Below are positions 8,451 to 16,786 of a DNA stretch of 43,759 nucleotides, piece after piece (the stretch's first letter is position 1; each line of letters opens with the position of its first letter). A program made the position numbers and the translations under genes. Below the pieces are notes generated by a model. It saw nothing but the letters and a program-made list of their open reading frames with translations. It ran no database searches and was not told where the DNA came from. Source of the stretch: an uncultured Campylobacter sp. (GTDB lineage Bacteria; Campylobacterota; Campylobacteria; Campylobacterales; Campylobacteraceae); the NCBI RefSeq assembly GCF_905372745.1, contig NZ_CAJPQR010000016.1, positions 1 to 43,759 on the forward strand. The letters run 5' to 3'.

Positions 8451-9086
8451 ATGCAAAGTATGAACGGCTTACCCCAAAATCTATACATCCCGCAACCTCG
8501 CTATGATGTGCAGAACGTCCAAAACTCGGCAAGCGTAGATCAAAACGAAAATATCAAAAGAATGCAAGAAGCCTATGCAAATATCGACGTAAAACAGCTA
8601 ACAAATAGCTATTTATCGCATTTTCAGGCTAGAGCAGACTCAAATGCGAGCTCAAATTTCTTATCTCAAGTTTCGGCCTTTAACGGTTCTGCAAAATTTA
8701 GCGACATTTTCGGCGCTCAAAACAAAAGCATAAATTCTCTAAACGACATCTTGTCCGGCGTCGATTTTAAATCTATCGGCTATGAAGGCAAGCCTATAAC
8801 TCAACTAAGCCAAAGCGAAGCCAGCGATCTAGTGAGTGAAAATGGATTTTTCGGTATAACAAATACTGCGGATAGGATTTCAAATTTTATCATTAGCGCC
8901 GCAGGAGACGACCTGCAAAAGCTCGAAGCCGGAAAAGAAGGCATGCTAAGGGGCTTTAAAGAGGCTGAGAAAATTTGGGGCGGCGAGCTACCTGAAATTT
9001 CGCAAAAAACTATAGAAAAGGCCACGCAAAGTATAGATAAAAGAATAGCCGAACTCGGCGGGAACGTCCTTAGTGTTCAAGCTTAA
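8451..9086 (+). CDS. Conserved epsilonproteobacterial protein of unknown function
   Basis: A 211-residue soluble protein with no signal peptide and no membrane span. The first 75 residues are Asn/Gln/Ser-rich and look disordered; the rest looks helical, with the stretches SIGYEGKPITQLS, VSENGFFGITNTADRISNF and MLRGFKEAEKIWGGELPEIS. From memory, similar Campylobacter and Helicobacter proteins are sometimes labelled 'hydrogenase-4 component G', but nothing here supports a hydrogenase role and no hydrogenase genes are near. It has its own promoter and ribosome site and overlaps the next gene by 14 bases. Confidence 0.75.
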   Translation: MQSMNGLPQNLYIPQPRYDVQNVQNSASVDQNENIKRMQEAYANIDVKQLTNSYLSHFQARADSNASSNFLSQVSAFNGSAKFSDIFGAQNKSINSLNDILSGVDFKSIGYEGKPITQLSQSEASDLVSENGFFGITNTADRISNFIISAAGDDLQKLEAGKEGMLRGFKEAEKIWGGELPEISQKTIEKATQSIDKRIAELGGNVLSVQA

Positions 9087-9531
9087 ATTTATAACCCTAG
9101 CGGCAATTTCGCTCGCGATAAGCGGCTGTTCGTGGTCGTCCGGTAATGCGCCCGCTCCAAAAAAAATAAATCAAAAACCGCCCGTTCAAAAGCCGGCTCT
9201 AAACGGTTCTTTGCGCGGCGTAATACTAGACGTAGCCTATCAAGACGGTAAATATTGCTACGATATCAGCTCTATCGACGCCTCAAACGGTAAACTGCCA
9301 AGCGGTAAATATTGCGGTGGCAGGTTGTATTTCTCAGCCGGCGATACGGTTTACGTCAGAGTATCAAATAACTATATCGCCGATATGATACTTATAAAAA
9401 GCGGCGATAGTCGCAAAACCGCGATACGTAAAACTAAGCAAAAAGTAGCCACAAAAAATACGCAACAGCAAGAACCTACGAAAAAAATCGTAATCGACGT
9501 GCCTAAAAGCGAAAGTATCAGCTTTGATTAG
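9073..9531 (+). CDS. Small lipoprotein of unknown function
   Basis: The 152-residue product starts with a lipoprotein signal ending in LAISGC (C19), so it is likely lipid-anchored at the inner or outer membrane. A Pro/Lys-rich linker follows, then a small beta-rich domain (SLRGVILDVAYQDGKYCYDISS to VYVRVSNNYIADMI) and a basic tail. Translation begins at GTG inside the end of the preceding gene, so the two are probably coupled. I do not recognise the family. Three cysteines besides C19 would be periplasmic: C62 and C81 could form a disulfide. Confidence 0.8.
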   Translation: MFKLKFITLAAISLAISGCSWSSGNAPAPKKINQKPPVQKPALNGSLRGVILDVAYQDGKYCYDISSIDASNGKLPSGKYCGGRLYFSAGDTVYVRVSNNYIADMILIKSGDSRKTAIRKTKQKVATKNTQQQEPTKKIVIDVPKSESISFD

Positions 9532-9553
9532 CCGTTGATTTACCGAAATATTT

Positions 9554-9618
9554 TATAATTCCAACAAGCAATCAAAGTTAGAACTCCTTTTAGAAAGGGG
9601 ATGTGTATCCCCTTTTTT
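9554..9618 (+). ncRNA. Short transcription unit or attenuator (TATAAT followed by terminator)
   Basis: TATAAT at 9554-9559 is followed within 35 bases by a strong intrinsic terminator. In between, CCTTT (9586-9590) can pair with AAAGG (9594-9598), the left arm of the terminator, which gives two mutually exclusive hairpins. It could be a small RNA of about 50 nt or an attenuator, or simply the end of the lipoprotein transcript with a chance -10. Confidence 0.35.
9594..9618 (+). terminator. Intrinsic terminator
   Basis: AAAGGGGAT and ATCCCCTTT form a 9-bp stem around GTGT, followed by T-rich sequence (TTTATTTTT). It ends the 8451-9531 unit. Confidence 0.85.
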
Positions 9619-9786
9619 ATTTTTAAAAATCCTTTTTTCATTTATCATTTTTAAGTTTTATCCTTAATTTATATACGTTGATAATATCTAGTATCAATAA
9701 TATCGTACTAAATGCCCTATTTTTGCCTAAATTTGCTCTAGGTATATGAAATTTTATTATTAAGCTTGTAATGCTAGGTTTTGTGC

Positions 9787-9792
9787 TAAAAT
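9787..9792 (+). promoter_or_regulatory. -10 box of the first porin gene
   Basis: TAAAAT 32 bases upstream of the porin start in AT-rich DNA; the ribosome site AAGGAG is at 9813-9818. Confidence 0.4.
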
Positions 9793-9823
9793 TACGCTAA
9801 TCAACTTTTATGAAGGAGATCTT

Positions 9824-11011
9824 ATGAAACTCGCTAAAATTTCTTTAGCTGCTTTGGTTGCGCTAGGCGCTTTTTCTACTTTAAATGCTACTCCGCTTGA
9901 GGAAGCTATTAAAAACGTAGATTTTTCAGGATTTGCAAGATATAGATACACTAGCGATAAGGTAAAGCTTAACGATGCTAAAACAACTAACGCTAATCAT
10001 AGATTTAGATTTGTAGGTACTTTTAAAGCTGCTCTTGACGATAATTTCTTCGGCGTACTCGGCCTAAGATACGATTCAAAGGATGGTTCCGGATTTAACA
10101 CCGACACCACTGATACTCAAAGCGCTCTAGCAGTTAGAGAATTTTACCTTGGCTATACTGTAGGCAACACTACCATTACGGCCGGTAAACAGTTTGTTGG
10201 AACATATTTTGACGGTGACTTAGTTGGTACGGGCTTAAGAGTAGTTAATACGGATATATCGGGCCTTACTCTAGTAGGCATTGCATTTGACGCGCTTGAG
10301 ACCAGCGGTATACGCGATTACGACGGTAAGTTGTTGCCAAGCCTGAACGCGGGCGGTAAAACTAATAGCCTTAACCTTTATGGCTTAGGAGCTATGGGAA
10401 GTTATGATATCGTAAATTTCAAAGCTTGGTGGGCATATCTTGAAGATACTGCAAATCTTTTTGCGGCTGATGCTGCCTTGAAATTAGATTTTGATGCCGT
10501 AAAAGTAGGTGTTCAAGGTCAATACGTTCACAATGAATCTGACGATAACGACTTCGGTGATGCAAATTTCTTTGCTACTAAGGGCGACGTAGGATTTTTT
10601 GGAGTCGGTTTAAATGCAGGTTATATCTACTTTAAAGCCGACGATAATAAAAAATCGTTTGTAACTATCGAAGATAACGGTAAGCTAATCAACCCTGCTA
10701 AGATTATTAACTCTGTGATGACAAGTAGCGCTCAGTACTACAACAATATCAAAGACAAGAATGATTATTGGTTTATCGGAGCTTCGTATAAATTTGACAA
10801 ATTCGGCGTTTTTGCTAACTATATAGACGGTAAAGGATATAGCTGGCAATACGCAAAAAGAGTTGATAGAGATGAGTGGAACATCGGCGGTAACTACGCT
10901 TACAGCAAAAAACTTAACTTCTCTACATTCTATGCAGCAGCTAAAGAGAAAAACGGAGACTTTAGACACAAACAAGATCGTATAAGATTTGAAGCAAAAT
11001 ATAGCTTCTAA
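9824..11011 (+). CDS. Major outer membrane porin, Campylobacter MOMP family (copy 1)
   Basis: The 395-residue protein has a Sec signal (MKLAKISLAALVALGAFSTLNA) and then TPLEEAIKNVDFSGFARYRY, the hallmark start of Campylobacter MOMP/PorA porins. The rest alternates short beta strands with Gly/Asp/Asn-rich turns and ends in an aromatic residue (FEAKYSF), the outer membrane insertion signal. It would form a cation-selective trimeric pore for small solutes. Codons are more AT-rich than in neighbours, as expected for a very highly expressed gene. A paralogue lies at 11840. Confidence 0.93.
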   Translation: MKLAKISLAALVALGAFSTLNATPLEEAIKNVDFSGFARYRYTSDKVKLNDAKTTNANHRFRFVGTFKAALDDNFFGVLGLRYDSKDGSGFNTDTTDTQSALAVREFYLGYTVGNTTITAGKQFVGTYFDGDLVGTGLRVVNTDISGLTLVGIAFDALETSGIRDYDGKLLPSLNAGGKTNSLNLYGLGAMGSYDIVNFKAWWAYLEDTANLFAADAALKLDFDAVKVGVQGQYVHNESDDNDFGDANFFATKGDVGFFGVGLNAGYIYFKADDNKKSFVTIEDNGKLINPAKIINSVMTSSAQYYNNIKDKNDYWFIGASYKFDKFGVFANYIDGKGYSWQYAKRVDRDEWNIGGNYAYSKKLNFSTFYAAAKEKNGDFRHKQDRIRFEAKYSF

Positions 11012-11037
11012 TAAAAACCGATCTCTTTTATGCTATA

Positions 11038-11072
11038 ATCCCAAGCAAAATTCCATTTGCTTGGGATTTTTA
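11038..11072 (+). terminator. Intrinsic terminator after porin copy 1
   Basis: ATCCCAAGCAAA and TTTGCTTGGGAT form a 12-bp perfect stem with loop ATTCCA, followed by TTTTAAATTT. A TATAAT overlaps the left arm (11034-11039) and could also serve the following cytochrome gene, but that is uncertain. Confidence 0.9.
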
Positions 11073-11094
11073 AATTTATCCACAAAGGTTTTTT

Positions 11095-11655
11095 ATGAAA
11101 TTTACTAAATTTTCGCTTTTGGCATGTCTTTGCATTTTTTCTTTTGCAGCCGACGAGCCTAGTTATATATTTGAGGCAAAGGGCGAATTTGCAAAAGAGT
11201 TAAAAAGTTTGGTAGAAAAATATTCTAAAGACGAAAACATAAGTATAAACGTTTATGAAAAAGCTCCTGAAACGGATAGCGGAGGCAAATTTTTAAATAT
11301 CGGAGTAGATAGTAAAAGAAGATATAGTGTAGAAAAAGGTCGAGAACTATACGCTAAAAACTGTGCCTCTTGCCATGGTGAAGACGGCAGCAAAAGAGCT
11401 TACGGCTCATCAGAAAAGCTAACTAATATAAGCGCTGAGGCTATCGAAGCTGCTTTTTCAGGCTATCTAAACGACTCTGAATACGGCGGAAATATGAGAA
11501 ATTTAATGAAAACCGTAGCAGCAAAAACGACCTATAATGATTTAGGTGCTATAATAGCTTTTTTAAAGGGTAAGGATGCGCTGCTAACTAGTGACTCATC
11601 TACTGAAAATTCTGATGTTTCAACTACTCCAACCCAGGGAAGCTACCTAAAATAA
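11095..11655 (+). CDS. Periplasmic monoheme cytochrome c
   Basis: The 186-residue protein has a Sec signal (MKFTKFSLLACLCIFSFA) and one heme c site, CASCH (C90/C93/H94), in the class I context KGRELYAKNCASCHGEDG. GGNMRNLMK about 50 residues later supplies the likely Met axial ligand. The first 75 mature residues, before the cytochrome fold, are unassigned, and a Ser/Thr-rich tail follows the fold. Class I cytochromes of this kind carry electrons between periplasmic redox partners. It sits between two porin genes with terminators on both sides, so it is probably transcribed alone. Its partner enzyme cannot be told. Confidence 0.88.
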   Translation: MKFTKFSLLACLCIFSFAADEPSYIFEAKGEFAKELKSLVEKYSKDENISINVYEKAPETDSGGKFLNIGVDSKRRYSVEKGRELYAKNCASCHGEDGSKRAYGSSEKLTNISAEAIEAAFSGYLNDSEYGGNMRNLMKTVAAKTTYNDLGAIIAFLKGKDALLTSDSSTENSDVSTTPTQGSYLK

Positions 11656-11663
11656 TTAATTTT

Positions 11664-11684
11664 GCCGAGTCTTATAAACTCGGC
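11664..11684 (+). terminator. Terminator-like hairpin after the cytochrome gene
   Basis: GCCGAGT and ACTCGGC pair around a 7-base loop 8 bases after the cytochrome c stop. The T-run after it is poor, so it is moderate evidence. Confidence 0.55.
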
Positions 11685-11728
11685 TATCTCCAGACTTTTC
11701 TTAATTTATGTCAGTTTCTATATTATAT

Positions 11729-11747
11729 TTCGGTAAATGTTCGGTAA
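11729..11747 (+). promoter_or_regulatory. Helically phased direct repeat upstream of porin copy 2
   Basis: TTCGGTAA occurs at 11729-11736 and again at 11740-11747, an 11-bp period that places both on one face of the helix. It lies about 95 bp upstream of the second porin gene and may be an operator. Confidence 0.4.
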
Positions 11748-11839
11748 TTTTTAACGAGAATCTTTAGATTTTTAAGCTTACTAAAGGTTATTTTATGCTA
11801 ATATTCCAAAATATTTAATTTTATTTGAGGAGAATATAA

Positions 11840-13030
11840 ATGAAGATTGCTAAAATTTCATTGGCAGCCTTGGTTGCACTAGGTGCTTTTTCAACCGTAG
11901 CGAGTGCTACGCCTCTTGAGGAAGCTATTAAAAACGTAGACCTTTCAGGATATGCTAGATATAGATATAACAATGTAGCAGTCAAAAACGCTAACGGCGT
12001 AAAAAATAATACGACTGCACATCATCAGTTTAAATCAGAATTTTCTTTTAAAGCTGCGCTTGATGATAATTTCTTTGGTGTTTTAACGCTTAGATACAAT
12101 TCATCTGATAGTTCTGCTTTTGGTGCTGACAACAGAACTGACAACACTGATACTTCAAGCCCATTTAATGTTAAAGAATTTTACTTAGGATATAAAGTAG
12201 GCGCTACTACTATAACTGCAGGTAAACAAACTATAGGTTCATTCTTTACCGATGATGCAGTAGGTACCGGCGTAAGAGTAGAAAATCAAGATATTACCGG
12301 CTTGACTCTAACCGCATTTGCATTTGATGCTCTAGAGAACAACAATGAGAGTGACGGTGCTATTTACACTAATGCTCCTGGTATTTTCAATAATAACCTA
12401 TATGCAGTAGCTGCTATCGGTTCTTATGATCCAGTAAGTTTTCAACTATGGTATGCATCTTTAGTTGATTCGGTTAATCTTATCATAGGTGACGTAAACT
12501 TTAGCCTTGATATTACCGATAGCGTTAATGTCGGAGCAAGAGCTCAATATGCTCACGCGGATATAGACAATGATGTAGGCGCAAATTTTAAAGATACTGA
12601 TTTTTATGCTACTGAGCTTGGTACTAAACTATTTGGTGCTGATGTATCTGCCGGTTATATCGGATATAAAGTTCATGATAAAGCTAACGGTTTTGTAAGT
12701 CTAGAGGATCAAGGTTCATTTATAGAGGTTGGCGAGATAAAATCAGCTCTTGATTATACTGCTCTTCAAGGTAGAGGTAACTTCTGGTTCTTAAAAGGCG
12801 GATATACTTTTGCTGATAAATTTAGACTAGGCGGTGAATACTCTAATGGTAAAGTTAGAGATGCTGCAAACGTAAAAGAGAAGTATCAAGAGTATGTAGC
12901 TAGACTATCTTATGATTACAGCGCTAAACTTCAGTTCTCAAGCTTCTACGCTTATGAAATCAATAAACACCAAGATAGCTCGAAAGATAAGACTAAATTC
13001 TTAAGATTCCAAGCTAAATACTCATTCTAA
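11840..13030 (+). CDS. Major outer membrane porin, Campylobacter MOMP family (copy 2)
   Basis: The 396-residue paralogue of the 9824 porin shares its signal peptide and first mature residues nearly word for word (ATPLEEAIKNVDLSGYARYRY). The C-terminus is again an aromatic insertion signal (FQAKYSF). The two differ in the parts expected to form surface loops. GAGGAG lies before the ATG. Codon choice is strongly AT-biased (many AGA, CTT, GTA), pointing to very high expression. Which copy is the chief porin cannot be told from sequence. Confidence 0.93.
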   Translation: MKIAKISLAALVALGAFSTVASATPLEEAIKNVDLSGYARYRYNNVAVKNANGVKNNTTAHHQFKSEFSFKAALDDNFFGVLTLRYNSSDSSAFGADNRTDNTDTSSPFNVKEFYLGYKVGATTITAGKQTIGSFFTDDAVGTGVRVENQDITGLTLTAFAFDALENNNESDGAIYTNAPGIFNNNLYAVAAIGSYDPVSFQLWYASLVDSVNLIIGDVNFSLDITDSVNVGARAQYAHADIDNDVGANFKDTDFYATELGTKLFGADVSAGYIGYKVHDKANGFVSLEDQGSFIEVGEIKSALDYTALQGRGNFWFLKGGYTFADKFRLGGEYSNGKVRDAANVKEKYQEYVARLSYDYSAKLQFSSFYAYEINKHQDSSKDKTKFLRFQAKYSF

Positions 13031-13036
13031 TTTAAG

Positions 13037-13066
13037 ACCTCGGGCTTAGTCCCGAGGTTTATTTTT
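13037..13066 (+). terminator. Intrinsic terminator after porin copy 2
   Basis: ACCTCGGG and CCCGAGGT form an 8-bp stem with loop CTTAGT, then TTATTTTT. Confidence 0.92.
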
Positions 13067-14577
13067 ACTATTTTAATTTTCTTACCGATGGTTATATAAA
13101 TTACTTAATTTTTCTATTTATCTTCAGTATCGCCAGTTTTTACTCTATCTTATCTGTATTTATAGTTATATAAAGTCGACAAAATCATTGCTAACTTAAA
13201 GACAAGTGCGTCAGATCAAACTACCGATTGGATTAAAGGGCTTAAGATAGTCCAAATCAACCTTTTTAAAGTGTATATTGACGGCTAGTGCTGTGAATTT
13301 ATTTTGATGTTGGTAAAGCAACATCTGGACTTTAAAATATATCGTTATGTAAATAAAGGGCCTTTACTCTTGTAAGAAGAGGAAGTAAATTTAAAGAAGT
13401 AGGTTTAGAATAAGTTGTGAAGCCTTCTATTATTTTTTCATAAAAGTATTTTGTTCCAAATTTTGGCTAATTATGATAGATGTGACTAAATTTTATTAAA
13501 TATTCGTAGTTACACCCCAAAAACCTGAAAGACAAAATTTAAAGCGCCTTTATAAAAAATAAAATTTCTAAAATGTCTTATTTGGCTAAATTTAAAATCA
13601 GCTACATGTAAAATTTTTACGTAAAGGATGTCTGAACATACATTTTGCAACATAGCTGGCATGGCGAATCAAATATGCGTATTTATTGGCAAGGCTATAA
13701 GCAGCAGTTATTTTTAAAGAAAATGTCACCAATCATGCAATAAGGCATTATACAAACTAAATCAAAGCCGGCTTATTTGTCTATTGATGTAACGATCTGT
13801 GTTATTTTGTGATAGTTCGTATTATGTCCTATCTATTTTGCGGAAATTTTATTCTACAAGCCGTTACATCTGAAAGATCCTTGTTGCTAACTAAAAAAAC
13901 GGTAGCGGTATCACTAATGGATGACGCATTAAAGCCTAGTAAAATTATTAACATAAGGCCTGGTTTATATGCTTATTTTTCGCTTACATAAATCCGCTAG
14001 AAACGCGAGCGTTTAAATTTATCGCACTACGGTTATTTTTGATTCAGGCTAATCTTAGCTTGGGTTGTCTTGCAAAAAACTACTTTGTATATAGTTTTTT
14101 ACGTTTAATGCTTAATAGCATACCTACGCGGCAAAATTTCGTTAAATTTGATTTTGCAATTTGGACTTAAATCATTTGCCTAAATTTACTCGTTTTTTAA
14201 AGTTACGAAAAGTAAGCTATCGGCGCAAATCATAAAAACCTTAGCTAAATTTACTATCGCGGCGGTAAAATGTCCAAATTTAGCTTCTTTATCTTTATGG
14301 CGGTAGTAAAAGGTATCGACGGCACAAGAGCTGTTACGCAAATAAAATTTGAGCCATGCACACCCTGCTTTACTGCCGCTCAATAAACTACTCTAGCAAA
14401 CTCCATATTTCTTAATGCGATAACGACGCGTTTTCTATGAGCAAATTTAGCGCCTCGCTCCAGGCCTAAATTCAACCTTCTAAAAAGATACGGTTTGCCA
14501 AATTTAAACTAAATCAAGGCGCGAATACATTTATGAGATAAAAAGGCGTAAAGAGGGGGTAAAACTGCAAGTAGAGT
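13067..14577. other. 1.5 kb AT-rich stretch without a convincing gene
   Basis: This stretch is more AT-rich than flanking coding DNA and broken by stops in all frames. Short readable fragments (for example DKIIANLKTSASDQTTDWIKG around 13178, and a 60-residue fragment at 13809-13991) have no ribosome site and I cannot assign them. Decayed foreign genes are a reasonable guess; an unrecognised RNA gene is not excluded. Confidence 0.5.
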
Positions 14578-14594
14578 GGGGGGGCTTTCGCCCC
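14578..14594 (-). terminator. GC-rich hairpin after dps
   Basis: GGGGC and GCCCC pair around TTTC just downstream of the dps stop. No T-run follows on the dps strand, so termination here is uncertain. Confidence 0.4.
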
Positions 14595-14599
14595 GCAAA

Positions 14600-15037
14600 T
14601 TATGCCAAAGTAGCTTTTAGCATCCAGATAGCTTTTTCGTATTTGGCGATTTGATCTTGCGCCATAGTTACGGTCGTGCTGTCTTTTGCTTCCTCAGCGA
14701 CTTCTTCTAGCTTTTTAAATTCGCCCAGCAAGTGCTCGTACTCAGCCAAAACGCCTTTTAAAACCTCGGTTGGGGTGTAGCTATCTTTGTTATCTGTTTT
14801 TGGATGAGCTAGCTTGTTTAGCTCTTCTATTTTGGTGATAGCTCTACCGCCTAGCTGTATAGCGCGCTCAGCGACGTCGTCGAATATCTCCGCCATATCT
14901 TCATAAGCTTTTTCGGTGTATTCGTGAACGCTAAAGAACTGAATGCCTTTTACATACCAGTGATAGTCGTGAAATTTAACGAATAACGCATGAGCGTCGG
15001 CCTGAATCTGATTTAATTGAGTAACAACTTTTGACAT
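14600..15037 (-). CDS. dps: Dps ferritin-like DNA-protection and iron-storage protein
   Basis: The 145-residue protein has the Dps ferroxidase pattern: HDYHWYVKG (H26), SVHEYTEKAYEDMAE (H38, E42) and DDVAERAIQLGG (D53, E57), with the same spacing as in E. coli Dps. Dps dodecamers oxidise Fe(II) with peroxide and store the iron, which protects DNA from Fenton damage. The protein lacks the long Lys-rich N-terminal tail of E. coli Dps. AAGGAG lies before the ATG and a TATAAT is upstream. It is monocistronic. Confidence 0.95.
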   Translation of the reverse strand: MSKVVTQLNQIQADAHALFVKFHDYHWYVKGIQFFSVHEYTEKAYEDMAEIFDDVAERAIQLGGRAITKIEELNKLAHPKTDNKDSYTPTEVLKGVLAEYEHLLGEFKKLEEVAEEAKDSTTVTMAQDQIAKYEKAIWMLKATLA

Positions 15038-15068
15038 TTCGTCTCCTTTGATGTGATTTATGAGTGAA

Positions 15069-15074
15069 ATTATA
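15069..15074 (-). promoter_or_regulatory. -10 box of dps
   Basis: TATAAT on the minus strand, 31 bases upstream of the dps start. AT-rich DNA further upstream (15085-15130) could hold a PerR or Fur site, but no clear palindrome stands out. Confidence 0.6.
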
Positions 15075-15474
15075 GCACAAAAATCTTAAAGAAAAATATA
15101 TTAGCTAATAAAAATTATCATCTAATATTTTTAAGATTATAACTATATTTTTAAAGAGCTGATTTCAAGGCCCAAGTCTTAGCGCAGCGAACGATCTCTC
15201 GTAATATAAAATTTGATTTGTGCAATTTGGGCAACATTAGACACAAAAGCCTGCAACGTGATACGATTTGCGTAGCCTCTTGCCTAAAACACCCTAAAGG
15301 CCGCAAGCTGGAACTAAAAATCAAATTTAAACTACGGCTGAAATTTGCTTTTAGGATTTGCTTTTAGCTAAAGGCATTTTTAGCGGGAAATTTATGCTTA
15401 ATAGCATTTTCATCCGCCGCAAATTTATCCGTAGCGCCTAAAATGCTACGCCTTAAATTTCTAACGCTTTTCGC

Positions 15475-15480
15475 TATAAT
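15475..15480 (+). promoter_or_regulatory. -10 box for the Sel1-repeat gene pair
   Basis: Exact TATAAT 29 bases upstream of the 15510 ATG, with AAGGA at 15501-15505. The rest of the 15075-15474 gap holds no gene that I can support. Confidence 0.6.
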
Positions 15481-15509
15481 CACGCGTTAAATTTTAAATA
15501 AGGATACGA

Positions 15510-16100
15510 ATGAAAAAGTTTTTATTTGCCGCCGTTATGCTTTTTAGCGCGGCGTTTGCGACTGATTTGCAAAGCGAAAATTTAGCTAGCCTAAAAGCCC
15601 AGTGCCAAAGCGGCGATGCGGCAAAATGCGCGGTTTTGGGCGACGCGTATTATGAAGAATACATCGCTTCGGGCGACGAAGAGGCGCGCAAGCTATCGGC
15701 CGCAGCTTTTAAAGAGGCGTGCGGTAAAGGAGACGGCGAAGGCTGCGCGGGACTAGGGCTTTCTTATATCGACGAGGGCGACGCGGCCGCGAGCGAAAAG
15801 CTACTCGAAAAAACCTGCGATGAGCTAAAAACCGCTACCGCGTGCTACAATCTCGGCTTTTTTAAAATCGACGGACACGGGGGCTTTAAACAAGACGTAA
15901 AGGGAGCGATAAAATACTACGAAAAGGCTTGCGACCTTGGCTACGCGGCCGGTTGCGAAGAGCTAGGCGGCATCTACAACGTAGGCGAAGCGGACGTAAA
16001 AGCGGATGAAAATCAGGCTCTAAAATACTACGAAAAATCATGCGCCCTAGGCGGTAAAGACGGTTGCGATGCGGTAAAACTGATAAAAGGCGGTAAATGA
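15510..16100 (+). CDS. Secreted cysteine-rich Sel1-repeat protein (Hcp-like)
   Basis: This 196-residue protein has a signal peptide (MKKFLFAAVMLFSAAFA) and four to five Sel1-like helical repeats, each with a Cys pair mostly in C-x7-C spacing (CQSGDAAKC, CGKGDGEGC, CDLGYAAGC, CALGGKDGC). This is the pattern of Helicobacter cysteine-rich proteins, where each pair forms a disulfide that locks a helix hairpin. The protein is periplasmic or secreted and probably a protein-binding scaffold; no enzymatic role is implied. It overlaps the next gene by four bases (ATGA), so the two are cotranscribed. Confidence 0.9.
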   Translation: MKKFLFAAVMLFSAAFATDLQSENLASLKAQCQSGDAAKCAVLGDAYYEEYIASGDEEARKLSAAAFKEACGKGDGEGCAGLGLSYIDEGDAAASEKLLEKTCDELKTATACYNLGFFKIDGHGGFKQDVKGAIKYYEKACDLGYAAGCEELGGIYNVGEADVKADENQALKYYEKSCALGGKDGCDAVKLIKGGK

Positions 16101-16786
16101 AAATCTTATTATTTGCGCTACTTGCGGCGATAAATTTATTCGCTAGCGAGCCGGGCCTTTCGCCATTGCTGGCCGCAGATACGCTAGAAAAGCTCAAAAA
16201 ATGCAAAAATCCCGACCTAAACGCTACCAAAGAGTGCGTGCAAGCGGGCATGGTAGCGGCAAACTTAAAGCAAGACTACGGCGCGGCGGAGTGGCTATTT
16301 AGCCTAGCCTGCGCCAAAGGAGACGGCGAGGGCTGCTTTTATCTGGGCGAACTTTATAAAAACAACCTAGTAAAAGCCGCGGATAAGAGCGAGCGCGAGA
16401 CCAAGGTTAGCGCGTATTACAAGGCTAGCTGCGTCCTTTACGAGTATTTGCACGGTTGCTTGGCGCTGGCAAATTTTATGCAAGAAGAGCTGGGCGACGA
16501 GGTGCAGTCGTTTGCGATAAACAATACTCTATGCAACAAAAAATACGCTCCCGGATGCTACAACGTGGGCTGGATGATAGAGCGAACGGGAGGCGATATA
16601 GGCGAGATGATGGAGTATTACGAGCGCTCGTGTAAGCTAGGCTACGCAGGCGGCTGCGAGAGGGCGGCGTGGCTGTATGAGGGAAATTTCAACGAAAATA
16701 GATACGAGCAGGTAAAAAAAGACGCTAAAAGAGCAAAGCAAATGCGAAAAAAAGCGTGCGAGCTAGGCGATAAGCAAAGCTGTTAG
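16097..16786 (+). CDS. Secreted cysteine-rich Sel1-repeat protein, second copy
   Basis: A 229-residue relative of the preceding gene, with its own signal peptide (MKILLFALLAAINLFA) and the same paired-Cys Sel1 repeats (CAKGDGEGC, CNKKYAPGC, CKLGYAGGC, CELGDKQSC), ending exactly in the last Cys. It is translationally coupled to the upstream copy. The GDGEGC core is shared by both, which suggests local duplication followed by divergence. The partner is unknown. Confidence 0.88.
   Translation: MKILLFALLAAINLFASEPGLSPLLAADTLEKLKKCKNPDLNATKECVQAGMVAANLKQDYGAAEWLFSLACAKGDGEGCFYLGELYKNNLVKAADKSERETKVSAYYKASCVLYEYLHGCLALANFMQEELGDEVQSFAINNTLCNKKYAPGCYNVGWMIERTGGDIGEMMEYYERSCKLGYAGGCERAAWLYEGNFNENRYEQVKKDAKRAKQMRKKACELGDKQSC

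Noticed and set aside
13809..13991. 60-codon frame in the AT-rich desert
   Set aside because: No ribosome site, no recognised domain and stops on both sides; it may be a remnant but cannot be supported as a gene.
14186..14383. 65-codon minus-strand frame before dps
   Set aside because: No ribosome site and no recognisable pattern.
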